From assembly GCF_000833575.1 (NCBI RefSeq), contig NZ_CP010827.1:2765149-2829148 (forward strand): a DNA stretch of 64,000 nucleotides, in the 5' to 3' direction. This document shows positions 15,963 through 24,623 of the stretch, one piece after another; position 1 is the first letter of the stretch, and each line of letters starts with the position of its first letter. The position numbers and the translations under genes are program-made. Under the pieces are notes generated by a model. The model worked only from the letters and a program-made list of their open reading frames with translations, was not told where the DNA came from and did not search any database. The DNA comes from Corynebacterium singulare. Lineage in GTDB: Bacteria; Actinomycetota; Actinomycetes; Mycobacteriales; Mycobacteriaceae.

Positions 15963-17249
15963 ATGGATAACCTCTACATGCCCGACTACGTTACCGAGAA
16001 CTGGATCCCCGAATCAGGCTCCGGCCTGCCCCGGCGCGATAAGGCTGGAGGCCCTTTTCTGGCCTATGTTCCTGACCATCTTGCACGTAAGGCGTGGACT
16101 TTTTCCCCAGAGCTCACCAGCCGAGCAGCACGTATCGAGCGTGAGATTTTGAGGCTCAACCGCCATACGGCGTCAGGCCAGTTGGAATCTGTGGCCCGAT
16201 TACTCATGCGTTCTGAAGCGATTTCTTCCTCACGCATCGAAGGTATTGCGCCCAACGTAGACAAGGTTGTCCTCGCGGAACTCGCCCAAGAAGAGGAAGT
16301 CCGTGGCTTTAAGGAAAGTGCGGAAGAGGTTGCCCGCAACCTCACCGTTCTGCGTTCCATTGAGAAGAGCTTTGCAACCGAACCGACAATCTCCGTCGAG
16401 CTTCTAGAAAGGCTTCAAAGAGAATTGATGGGGGAGAATGGCTCCATTCCCACCGGACTTCGCACTATTCAAAACTGGATCGGAGGAAGCAACCACACAC
16501 CCATTGGTGCCGAGTTCATCCCAGCGCCCCCACGTCTAGTCCATGACCTCGTGGACGACTTATGTCTTTACCTCGATGGCGCTTCGCATGGGGCTCTCAT
16601 CCAGGCCGCAATTGCTCACGCTCAGTTCGAAACGATTCACCCATTTGCAGACGGCAACGGGCGCGTTGGCCGTGCTCTCATTCATGGGATTCTTCTGCGT
16701 CGTGGGCTTACTGAGTACACCATTCTGCCGGTAAGTCTCGTCCTCGGTACGTGGTCCACAAGGTACGTTCAAGGATTAACGGCCTACCGCAAGGACAACG
16801 TCGACGAATGGCTCTCCATTTTTCTGGATGCTGCCGAAGAAGCCGTGAAGCAAGCTCGCCTCATCGCTGACGATCTCGCGAGAATCCAGTTGGAGTGGTT
16901 TGCTGCCGTCGAAGACACCCGCCGGAAGGATGGGATGCAGCGCGCTCTTCGCGCAGACTCTTTAGAAGCCACACTGCTGAGAAGCCTTCCTGCGTATCCC
17001 ATCGTCACGGTCAGGTCCATCCAGCGTCTCTATGGAATCACCCCTGGAAATGCACGAAAGGCCTTAGACCGGCTAAGCGGTGCCGGAATTCTACGCACCA
17101 AGGTGATTGCCAAGAACGGCGGCCTTGGATACTACGCAGACGACATCCTCAGCCTGCTCGACCTCGCAGACCGCCAGCTCGCCAGCAGTCGGTTCGATAC
17201 GAGGCTCTCACCGCCTACCGGGCGCGCAGTTCCACAGGCACAGTCTTAA
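15963..17249 (+). CDS. Fic-family AMP-transferase with C-terminal winged helix
   Basis: A 428-residue Fic protein with all canonical parts. The inhibitory helix motif is SSRIEG at about residues 94-99 (class II, N-terminal). The catalytic motif HPFADGNGRVGR (about 221-232) is complete with His, and a C-terminal winged-helix domain (about 340-400: VRSIQRLYGITPGNARKALDRL) follows. Such proteins AMPylate target proteins and are self-inhibited by the Glu of the inhibitory motif. The ATG at 15963 lacks a strong ribosome binding site, and an alternative ATG lies at 15978. It is preceded by a perfect palindrome. Its stop overlaps the convergent zeta gene by 4 bases. Confidence 0.88.
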   Translation: MDNLYMPDYVTENWIPESGSGLPRRDKAGGPFLAYVPDHLARKAWTFSPELTSRAARIEREILRLNRHTASGQLESVARLLMRSEAISSSRIEGIAPNVDKVVLAELAQEEEVRGFKESAEEVARNLTVLRSIEKSFATEPTISVELLERLQRELMGENGSIPTGLRTIQNWIGGSNHTPIGAEFIPAPPRLVHDLVDDLCLYLDGASHGALIQAAIAHAQFETIHPFADGNGRVGRALIHGILLRRGLTEYTILPVSLVLGTWSTRYVQGLTAYRKDNVDEWLSIFLDAAEEAVKQARLIADDLARIQLEWFAAVEDTRRKDGMQRALRADSLEATLLRSLPAYPIVTVRSIQRLYGITPGNARKALDRLSGAGILRTKVIAKNGGLGYYADDILSLLDLADRQLASSRFDTRLSPPTGRAVPQAQS

Positions 17250-18034
17250 AGCCCACGGATACGCTCAGCGTCAGCCACGAGGTTCTGCGTAAGCTTCTCC
17301 GCTTCAAGGCCAGTCAAGTCACAGCTGTCGAAGCGGGCCAGCCAGTCAGCACGAGTGGCGGGGGAGTCGAACCAGTTTGCGCGCTCAGCCTCAATATCCT
17401 CGATGCCGCTTAAAGTACGGCCGTCACGGGTGCGGATCTCGAGGTCGTCGACAAGCGGTGCAATAGCCTGAAGCCCTGGCACGATGGCCTTAAAGCCCGA
17501 CGTATGGGAAACCTCGTTAGTCCAGCGCGGGTAGCGGCTCACGCGCTGGGCCTCCAGGTAGCGCTGGACGACACCGAGCCTGGAGACCTCCTGCGCCACC
17601 GCCAGCCCCACAACCTTCACGCGGAAACCCGCGGAGCGAAACTTGGCTATCTCACCCGCGATGAATTCCGGGTTGGACAGCGTGTTCTCAATGATGAGGG
17701 AATGCCCGTGCTGCCGGCCATACTCAATCAGCGAAGACATCCAATAGGGGACTGGGCCATTAGTGAGCACGTCCATGCGCAGGGGATCGCGACCCATGAT
17801 TTCGTCAAGGGCTGGATGCAATTTGCGTATCTCATCGGAGTCAAGGACCGTGTGGCCATTTTTCACGGATTCAATGGCTGTTGATTTGCCTGACGCTGGC
17901 TGCCCCGCCACATAAATGACTTCTGGAACAGACGGACTGTGAGCATTCGATCGGCCAAAGTAGCTGGCTTGCAGAGTATTAAGCCGTTGCTCCATAACTT
18001 GTGGATCAACGGGGAAATCAGCGGCGGACAGCAT
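17246..18034 (-). CDS. zeta-toxin family kinase
   Basis: The 262-residue product has the zeta-toxin P-loop kinase fold. The Walker A is YVAGQPASGKST at about residues 41-52, followed by DSDEIRKLHP and the IIENTLSNPEF strand typical of the family, with substrate-contacting Arg residues in QRYLEAQRVSRYPRW. Zeta toxins phosphorylate UDP-N-acetylglucosamine and poison peptidoglycan synthesis. The gene is preceded by a small antitoxin-like gene, with only 3 bases between stop and ATG, so they form a toxin-antitoxin operon. The reaction is assumed from the family, not visible here. Confidence 0.85.
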   Translation of the reverse strand: MLSAADFPVDPQVMEQRLNTLQASYFGRSNAHSPSVPEVIYVAGQPASGKSTAIESVKNGHTVLDSDEIRKLHPALDEIMGRDPLRMDVLTNGPVPYWMSSLIEYGRQHGHSLIIENTLSNPEFIAGEIAKFRSAGFRVKVVGLAVAQEVSRLGVVQRYLEAQRVSRYPRWTNEVSHTSGFKAIVPGLQAIAPLVDDLEIRTRDGRTLSGIEDIEAERANWFDSPATRADWLARFDSCDLTGLEAEKLTQNLVADAERIRGL

Positions 18035-18037
18035 AGG

Positions 18038-18301
18038 TTATGCCGCTTTGTGCTCGGTGGAGAGAGCTTCGAGCCGTTGTGCAAAGAGAGCCGCAGCGGC
18101 ACGGATGGCTTCGATGTCGGTTGAATCAACCCCACTGACCATGTCTTCTACGAGCCAGTTCTGACGAATCCACCACTGGGATTCAACATCGTTGCCTGCT
18201 TCAGCAGCCCTAGTGAGGTATGCAGCTTTCAGCGAGGACGCAACCTCCTTCATGGCGTCGAAGGCTGCGTACTCGATCTCCGGGACTTTGGCGGTGCTCA
18301 T
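18038..18301 (-). CDS. epsilon-like antitoxin of the zeta toxin
   Basis: An 87-residue, mostly helical acidic protein (FDAMKEVASSLKAAYLTRAAE, then IEAIRAAAALFAQRLEAL) directly upstream of the zeta-type kinase. Size, position and predicted helical nature fit an epsilon-type antitoxin that blocks the toxin's ATP site. The sequence itself is too short for a firm family call, so the role rests mainly on the operon. Confidence 0.7.
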   Translation of the reverse strand: MSTAKVPEIEYAAFDAMKEVASSLKAAYLTRAAEAGNDVESQWWIRQNWLVEDMVSGVDSTDIEAIRAAAALFAQRLEALSTEHKAA

Positions 18302-18331
18302 GGCGCTAAGAATAGCAGCGCCGGGCCGGTT

Positions 18332-19741
18332 TTAGCCGTTGATGATCTGCGGGTAAGCCAGGCCCTTGAGGCCCTCGGTACCGAACTCCACGCCGTAGCC
18401 GGAGGACTTGATACCGCCGAACGGCACGCGCGGGTCGACGGCACCGTGACCGTTAATCCAGGTGGTTCCTGCCTCTAGGCGCGCGGCGACGTCCAGAGCA
18501 CGCTCGCGGTTGGAGGACCACACGGAGGAGCCCAGGCCCACATCCAGCTTGTTGGCCTGTTCGATGGCCCAGTCCAGGTCCGTGTACTTCACAATAGGAA
18601 GTGCCGGGCCAAACTGCTCCTCGACAACCAGCGGGTTGTCCGGATCAATATCGGCCACCAAGGTGGTGGGGTAGAAGTAGCCCGGCGCGTCATAGTCCGG
18701 GTCGCCGCCCAGCAGAACGCGTGCGCCGGACTCCTTGGCAGCGTTGACGAGCTTGTCGACGATGTCGAATTGCTGCTTGTTCTGCAGCGGGCCGAGGACA
18801 TTCTCTTCTTCCAAGCCCACGCCCATCGGGGAGGCCTTGGCCACCTCGACGAGGGCTTCGCAGACGGCGTCGTACAGCGATTCCGGCACGTAGACGCGCT
18901 TCATCGCAGCACAGGTCTGGCCAGTGTTGATGAACGCGCCCCAGAAGAGATCGCCGGCGATCTCCTTGGGGTCGGCATCATCGAGCACAATGCCGGCATC
19001 GTTGCCACCGAGCTCCAACGTGAGACGGGTGAGGTTCTCGGCGCTGGCCTCCACAATCCTTTTGCCGGTGGCAGTGGAACCGGTGAACATAATCTTGTCG
19101 ATATCCGCGTGTGCCGTCACCGCAGCGCCGACCTCACCATCACCGGTCACGACCTGCAGGACGCCGTCCGGCAGCACGGTGTTGATGACCTCAATGAGCC
19201 CCAGCACAGAAAGTGGGGTGTACTCAGAAGGCTTAACGACGACCGCGTTACCCATACGCAGCGCCGGTGCAATCTGCCAGATGGTGATCATCATCGGCCA
19301 ATTCCACGGACCAATAGCACCAACAACACCGAGCGGACGGTAATTCACTGTGGCAGTGATGTCATCATCAACGGCCGTGTAGTTCGGGTGCTCGAAGGAC
19401 GTGGTCGCATTGAGCCACCCCGAGCATGCGCCCACCTCAAAGCGGGCGTTCGGGCCGTTCAGCGGCTTGCCTTGTTCACGGGAGAGCAGCTCCACGAGTG
19501 CCTCTGCATTGGCGTCGATGGCGGCGGCAGCCTTGGTGAGCAGCTCGCACCGCTCTTCGTCGGAAAGCTTGGCAAACTCCTTTTGTGCCTTAACCGCAGT
19601 CTCCACCGCCGTATTGAGGTCCTCCACGGTACCTTCCGGGGCATGGCCAACAACCTCCCCGGTTGCCGGGTTGAGAATCTCGCGGCCATTGTCATCTGTG
19701 ATGGCAGCCAGCAGGTCGGAATAGTTAGCGAACTGGGTCAT
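18332..19741 (-). CDS. NAD(P)-dependent aldehyde dehydrogenase
   Basis: A 469-residue aldehyde dehydrogenase that oxidises an unidentified aldehyde to its acid. The cofactor loop GPWNWP is near residue 145, the general base is Glu243 in LELGGND, and the nucleophile is Cys277 in NTGQTCAAM. The FTGSTATGK nucleotide-binding segment is also intact. Length is normal. The substrate cannot be deduced; it is not clearly a betaine- or succinate-semialdehyde enzyme. It lies on the same strand as gabD, 145 bases further, but a strong hairpin separates the two, so they are probably transcribed separately. Confidence 0.88.
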   Translation of the reverse strand: MTQFANYSDLLAAITDDNGREILNPATGEVVGHAPEGTVEDLNTAVETAVKAQKEFAKLSDEERCELLTKAAAAIDANAEALVELLSREQGKPLNGPNARFEVGACSGWLNATTSFEHPNYTAVDDDITATVNYRPLGVVGAIGPWNWPMMITIWQIAPALRMGNAVVVKPSEYTPLSVLGLIEVINTVLPDGVLQVVTGDGEVGAAVTAHADIDKIMFTGSTATGKRIVEASAENLTRLTLELGGNDAGIVLDDADPKEIAGDLFWGAFINTGQTCAAMKRVYVPESLYDAVCEALVEVAKASPMGVGLEEENVLGPLQNKQQFDIVDKLVNAAKESGARVLLGGDPDYDAPGYFYPTTLVADIDPDNPLVVEEQFGPALPIVKYTDLDWAIEQANKLDVGLGSSVWSSNRERALDVAARLEAGTTWINGHGAVDPRVPFGGIKSSGYGVEFGTEGLKGLAYPQIING

Positions 19742-19832
19742 GAGGTTCTCCTAGACAATCTAGTGCAGTCGTTTTAAACATGTTACCCATGACACAGTCA
19801 CTGTGGTTCTAGTCAGTGCGGTTCCAACGACA

Positions 19833-19875
19833 AAGCCGGCGGTCACCACCTCATCAGGATGGTGTCCGCCGGCTT
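19833..19875 (-). terminator. hairpin terminating the gabD transcript
   Basis: AAGCCGGCGGTCACCA (19833-19848) pairs with 19860-19875 with a single mismatch. It lies 11 bases past the leftward gabD stop; a short TTTG run follows on the minus strand. Confidence 0.7.
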
Positions 19876-19886
19876 AGCAGGAGGAC

Positions 19887-21374
19887 TTAGGCATTCGCGT
19901 ACGGGTCACGCATAGCGATGTACTGCAGCGAGGTGTATTCAGCAATACCCTCGGCACCGCCCTCGCGGCCCATGCCGGACTGCTTGACGCCGCCGAACGG
20001 GGCAGCGGCGTTAGAGATAACTCCGGCGTTGAAGCCCATCAAGCCAAACTCCAGACCGTCGCCGACGCGCCACATACGGTCGGAGTCCTCGGTGAAGACG
20101 TAGGAGGCCAGTCCATACTCCGTGTCGTTTGCGATGGCGATGGCTTCCTTTTCGTCGGAGAAGGTCAGGATCGGAGCGATCGGGCCGAAGATTTCCTCCT
20201 GAGCCACGCGCGCATCGCGGGAGACGTTTGTCAGAACAGTAGGGGAGTAGAAGTAGCCCTTGCCCTCACCCGGCTTGCCGCCGACGAGAACCTTAGCGCC
20301 TTTCTCCACGGCGTCATCGACCAGAGCCGTGACGTTGTCGAGCGCCTTCTGCTCGACCAGCGGACCACAGGTCACGCCCTCATCGAGGCCGTTACCCACC
20401 TTGAGCTCACCAATACGCTTGGCAAACTTCTCCGCGAACTCTTCGGCCACAGACTCGTGGACAATGAAGCGGTTGGCAGCAGTGCAGGCTTCACCGATGT
20501 TGCGCATTTTGGCGCCCATGGCACCTTCGACAGCCTGGTCCAGGTCGGCGTCGTCAAAGACGATGAAGGGAGCGTTGCCGCCCAGCTCCATGGACGTGCG
20601 CAGCACATTGTCGGCAGCGGCCTTGAGCAAGGTCTTGCCCACCGGGGTAGAGCCAGTGAAGGAGATCTTGCGGAGGCGAGAATCGGCCATAATCGGCTCG
20701 GAGATAGCGGACGCGGACTTACCGGACACTACATTGACCACGCCTGCCGGGACTCCGGCATCGATCATCGTCTGTGCAAAATACTGCGTGGTCAGCGGCG
20801 TCAGCTTGGCAGGCTTTACTACCATGGTGCAACCAGCGGCGATGGCCGGCGCAATCTTGCGGGTCGCCATGGCCAGCGGGAAGTTCCAGGGGGTGATGAG
20901 AAGGCACGGGCCCACCGGCTTGCGGCGAGTAATCATGCGCAGGGTGCCCTCCGGCGCCGGCAGGGTGCTGCCGTAGTCGCGGACGGCTTCCTCACTGAAC
21001 CAGCGAAGGTACTCAGAGCCATAGGTAACTTCACCATAAGACTCAGCCAATGGCTTACCCATCTCCAAGGTCATGAGAGTGGCAAACTCGTCCTTACGTT
21101 CCTGGACCAGTTCAAAAGCGCGGCGCAGCAGCTCAGACCGCTCGCGAGCAGAGGTGCGTGCCCACTCTTCCTGGACTGCACACGCAGCATCCATAGCCTT
21201 CTTCGCGTCCTCAGACGTTGCAGAAGCGAGTGTCGCGATGATCTCTCCGGTAGCTGGATTCTCCACATCAAAGGTGGACCCATCCGAGGCATCCACCCAC
21301 TCGCCATTGATAAGCAGGCCGGTCGGAACCTTGGCCAGCAACTCGTCAACATTGACCTTCTTGTTTTCGCTCAT
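19887..21374 (-). CDS. gabD: succinate-semialdehyde dehydrogenase
   Basis: A 495-residue dehydrogenase converting succinate semialdehyde to succinate, the last step of GABA breakdown. Signatures are TPWNFP at about 161-166, Glu264 in MELGGNAP, and Cys297 in NIGEACTAANR, the form seen in the GabD subfamily. GVTCGPLV and the C-terminal FGGVKQSGMGREGG are also GabD-like. No GABA transaminase (gabT) or permease is adjacent, so in this genome it may act on semialdehydes from another source. A hairpin follows its stop. Confidence 0.85.
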   Translation of the reverse strand: MSENKKVNVDELLAKVPTGLLINGEWVDASDGSTFDVENPATGEIIATLASATSEDAKKAMDAACAVQEEWARTSARERSELLRRAFELVQERKDEFATLMTLEMGKPLAESYGEVTYGSEYLRWFSEEAVRDYGSTLPAPEGTLRMITRRKPVGPCLLITPWNFPLAMATRKIAPAIAAGCTMVVKPAKLTPLTTQYFAQTMIDAGVPAGVVNVVSGKSASAISEPIMADSRLRKISFTGSTPVGKTLLKAAADNVLRTSMELGGNAPFIVFDDADLDQAVEGAMGAKMRNIGEACTAANRFIVHESVAEEFAEKFAKRIGELKVGNGLDEGVTCGPLVEQKALDNVTALVDDAVEKGAKVLVGGKPGEGKGYFYSPTVLTNVSRDARVAQEEIFGPIAPILTFSDEKEAIAIANDTEYGLASYVFTEDSDRMWRVGDGLEFGLMGFNAGVISNAAAPFGGVKQSGMGREGGAEGIAEYTSLQYIAMRDPYANA

Positions 21375-21562
21375 GAGTCTTTTCTACTCTCCTCGAGTGA
21401 ATTTGTCTGCCAGTTGAGTGACTACTCCCCAGGCAGTACAAATCGACCATTTAACCTGCACGGACAGTGGAATTTTCTACATTCGCACTACACCCCAAAG
21501 GGCTACCCCCGCGGGGATAATTCGGAAAATTCGCTAGTTCACCGTGTGCGTTTCTACACTAC

Positions 21563-21576
21563 GTTTCACGTGAAAC
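21563..21576. other. parS site 1
   Basis: GTTTCACGTGAAAC, the perfect 14-bp core of the ParB binding site, in the intergenic region upstream of the amidohydrolase. Confidence 0.9.
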
Positions 21577-21616
21577 TTTATCGGCCTACCAGCACGGTTC
21601 GCTTTAGACTAACCAC

Positions 21617-22944
21617 ATGACCAGCCCACGTACCGCCTTCATCCTGGAATCCTGTGCCATCGTCACCGGCGACGCCGCCGGTACTGTCCTTGAGAACCAC
21701 TCCATAGGCGTCGACAAGCGCGGCACCATTGTTTATGTCGGGCCAGCCGACGCGGCCCCTCATCTCCCGGGTGCGCGCCCCATCAACCTCGACGGCAAGT
21801 TCGTCCTGCCCGGACTCATCAACGCACATGCCCACCTGTTCTCCGACGGCAAGCCGCTTCACCCGGCGCTAACCTCCGAGCGCGGCGGGGCCATTGCCGC
21901 CACAGTCTTCAGCACTCTTCCCGGTCGCGCGCTCATGCGCAAGCGCACCAAGGCGAACATTCTCACCCAGCTCAACTCCGGTGTCACCGGGCTACGCAGT
22001 CTGGGGGATCCCGGTTACGAGGTCGTGGAAGCCCGCGAAGCCATTGAGGCAGGGGAGTACGTTGGTCCCCGAATCCTGGCTTCCGGCCCACTCCTCGCAG
22101 CCACCGGCGGGCACGGTGTACCGCAGATTGCGCTGGTCAATGATTCCCCATGGGAAGGGCGCCGCAATGTTCGCCAGAACCTTCGCAATGGGGCCACGTG
22201 CATCAAGATTGCGGCAACGGGCGGCGTAACAGACGCGCGCTCCCTCGGGGAGGCGGGTCGTCCGCAGCTCACCGAAGAGGAAATGGCAGCCATATGCGAT
22301 GAAGCCCACGAGGCTGGGGTCATCGTCGCCGCTCATGCGCAAGGCGAAGTAGGAGTGACGGCAGCGCTGAAGGCAGGAGTCGACACCATCGAGCATGGCT
22401 GCCCGCTCACCCCAGAGATGGTGGAGCTCTTCAAGAACAACCCGCGCTCCCTACGCGGATACTCCGCGCTCGTGCCCACCCTTATCCCGCACTTCCGCTG
22501 GCGAGGCTAGACACGGAAGTGACCAAGGTCAATGACGTGGTGAAGCAGAACGGCATCGCCATCTTTGAGGGCATGCTCGATGGTCTCCGCACGGCCTTGG
22601 CTGAGGGCGTGGTCATCGGTACGGGAACCGACTCTGCCTGCACGTACGTGACGCACTACAGCTTGTGGCGCGAGTTGGACTATCTCGTGCGCTTTGGAGG
22701 CATGACCCCCGCTCAGGCGCTCCACGCAGCAACACAGACCAACGCCGAAATCCTCGGCTGGGGAGAAATCACGGGAAGGGTAGAGGAAGGTTTCGCAGCC
22801 GACCTCGTCGTCGTGGACGCCAACCCTCTCGAGTCCTTCCGCAACCTCAGCGCTCCCCATATGGTCATCACGCGCGGCCACCTCATCGAAGAACCGGCCT
22901 TCGAGACGCTCGACGAACTCGATGCCGTCCTTGACGGGATTTGA
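21617..22944 (+). pseudogene. frameshifted imidazolonepropionase-like amidohydrolase
   Basis: Two adjacent frames together make one metal-dependent hydrolase of about 440 residues. The first (21617-22510) has the metal-binding NAHAHLFSDG after the PGLI strand and AAHAQGEVGVTAALKAGVDTIEHGC. The second (from about 22487, in the -1 frame) has GTGTDSACTYVTHYSLWREL and the C-terminal ADLVVVDANPLE typical of the family. The frames join smoothly near 22486-22490 (TLIP ... ALPLARLD), as if one base were lost. Either the gene is inactivated or the assembly has an error. The intact family hydrolyses cyclic amides or dipeptides; the substrate is unknown. Confidence 0.8.
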
Positions 22945-22947
22945 TCC

Positions 22948-22973
22948 GTCTGTGTTTCACGTGAAACACAGAC
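22948..22973. other. parS site 2 within a 26-bp perfect palindrome
   Basis: The core GTTTCACGTGAAAC (22954-22967) is extended on both sides to a 26-bp perfect palindrome, between the convergent amidohydrolase and ABC ATPase genes. Confidence 0.92.
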
Positions 22974-23762
22974 TCACTGAAGGAGCGTCCTATCGGAGGA
23001 TGCGCCCTTAATCTTAGCGAACTCCGCCATGAGATCCTCCACCGTCAGCTGAGCTTTCTGCTCTGCATCTGCGGAGAAGATGATCTGGCCTTCATGCATC
23101 ATGATGAGGCGATTGCCCACCTGAAGCGCTTGGGCCATGTTGTGCGTGACCATGAGTGTGGTCAGCTTGCCCTGCTCCACAATCCGCTTCGTCAGGTTCG
23201 TCACAAGCTCGGCGCGCTGCGGGTCAAGCGCTGCGGTGTGCTCATCAAGCAGCATGACATCCGGGTGAGTGAACCCCGCCATAAGGAGCGACAGCGCTTG
23301 GCGCTGACCGCCGGAGAGCAGGCCTACTTTGGTGCCGAGGCGCTTTTCCAAGCCGAGCTCTAGGGATTCCAGCTCGTCGATAAAGACCTTTCGGCGCGCC
23401 GAATTAAGCCCCAGCCCCAGCCCGCGACTTTTTCCGCGAAGGTACGCCAGCGATAAGTTCTCCTCAATGGTGAGGTTCGGTGCAGTACCAGCCATCGGGT
23501 CCTGGAACACGCGCCCCACTTTGCGAGCACGTTTGTGCTCCGACTGTGTAGTGACGTCTTTCCCGTGAATCCGAATCCTTCCTGAATCCGGGATGAGCCG
23601 GCCCGAAATGGAATTCAGCAAGGTGGATTTTCCCGCACCGTTAGAACCGATGACGGTGATGAAGTCACCGGGGGAGAGGTGAAGGGAGACGTCGCGAAGC
23701 GCCCGGCGCTCATTGGCAGTGCCCGGGAAGAAGGTCTTCGAAATCGAATCAATGCTGAGCAT
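22974..23762 (-). CDS. ABC transporter ATP-binding protein (TrpZ-like)
   Basis: The 262-residue ATPase has Walker A GSNGAGKST (about residues 38-46), Q-loop FQDPMAGTAPN, signature LSGGQRQAL, Walker B VMLLDEHTAAL and the H-loop VTHNMAQ. It is the last gene of a substrate-binding protein - permease - ATPase operon, 3 bases after the permease. The permease is of the branched-chain amino acid (BPD_transp_2) type and the binding protein of the PF04392 type, a set known in other bacteria as TrpXYZ. Adjacency to the trp operon makes tryptophan or a related compound the likely substrate. Confidence 0.9.
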   Translation of the reverse strand: MLSIDSISKTFFPGTANERRALRDVSLHLSPGDFITVIGSNGAGKSTLLNSISGRLIPDSGRIRIHGKDVTTQSEHKRARKVGRVFQDPMAGTAPNLTIEENLSLAYLRGKSRGLGLGLNSARRKVFIDELESLELGLEKRLGTKVGLLSGGQRQALSLLMAGFTHPDVMLLDEHTAALDPQRAELVTNLTKRIVEQGKLTTLMVTHNMAQALQVGNRLIMMHEGQIIFSADAEQKAQLTVEDLMAEFAKIKGASSDRTLLQ

Positions 23763-23765
23763 GGC

Positions 23766-24623
23766 CTAGGCCCTCCTTCGAGTGCGAACCCGCGTCAAGC
23801 GCGGTGCCACAAGCGCGACGATGACGAGCAGCGCGGTGATGAGCTTCATGTCGTTCGGGTTAAGCCCCACCTGGAGCGCCACGAAAATGATGAGACGGTA
23901 GACCACGGAGCCGAGCGCCACCGCAACAACCGCCAGCCAAAGGCGGGACTGGGGGAGCACCGCCTGCCCCAGGATCACCGAGGCGAGCCCGACCAAAATG
24001 AGACCGATGCCCATGGAGATGTCCGCGAAACCTTGGTACTGAGCGATGAGCGCGCCGCACAGGCCGACGAGGCCATTCGACAGCGCGAGGGTCAGAATCT
24101 TCGTGAAATCCGTGGAGACGCCGAAGGAGGTAATCATCTGCTCATTATCGCCCGTCGCACGCAGCGAGAGGCCCAGGTCTGTGGACAGAAACCACACGAT
24201 AAGCAGACACAGTGCGAGCGCCCCCGCAGCGAGCAGACCGACTCCAGCCCACGTGCCCATCATCGAATCCAGGGGGGTGAACACCGAGTCCTGCGACAGT
24301 AGCGGGACGTTGGCACTTCCCATGATCCGTAGGTTGATTGACCACAGGCCAATCATGGTGAGGATTCCCGCAAGCAGTCCGTCGATACGGCCCTTCGTGT
24401 GAAGTAAACCAGTGACGCAACCGGCGATGAAGCCGGTGCAGAAGCCAGCAAGCGAGGCCACAAAGGGATTCACACCAGTAGTAATAAGAATGCTGGCAGT
24501 CGCGGCGCCTGTGGTGAAGGAGCCATCAACGGTCAGGTCGGGAAAGTCAAGGACGCGGAACGTCAGGTAGACGCCCACGGCCATGACGGCGTAGAGAAGC
24601 CCGAGCTCAAGCGCACCAATCAC
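23766..24623 (-). CDS. ABC transporter permease (TrpY-like)
   Basis: A 285-residue integral membrane protein with about eight hydrophobic segments. The pattern FRVLDFPDLTVDGSFTTGAA at residues 23-42 and the GLVGLCGALIAQYQGFADISMG loop are typical of BPD_transp_2 permeases of PF04392-associated importers. It overlaps the binding-protein gene by 4 bases (ATGA type) and is followed after 3 bases by the ATPase gene, so the three are one operon. Confidence 0.9.
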   Translation of the reverse strand: MIGALELGLLYAVMAVGVYLTFRVLDFPDLTVDGSFTTGAATASILITTGVNPFVASLAGFCTGFIAGCVTGLLHTKGRIDGLLAGILTMIGLWSINLRIMGSANVPLLSQDSVFTPLDSMMGTWAGVGLLAAGALALCLLIVWFLSTDLGLSLRATGDNEQMITSFGVSTDFTKILTLALSNGLVGLCGALIAQYQGFADISMGIGLILVGLASVILGQAVLPQSRLWLAVVAVALGSVVYRLIIFVALQVGLNPNDMKLITALLVIVALVAPRLTRVRTRRRA

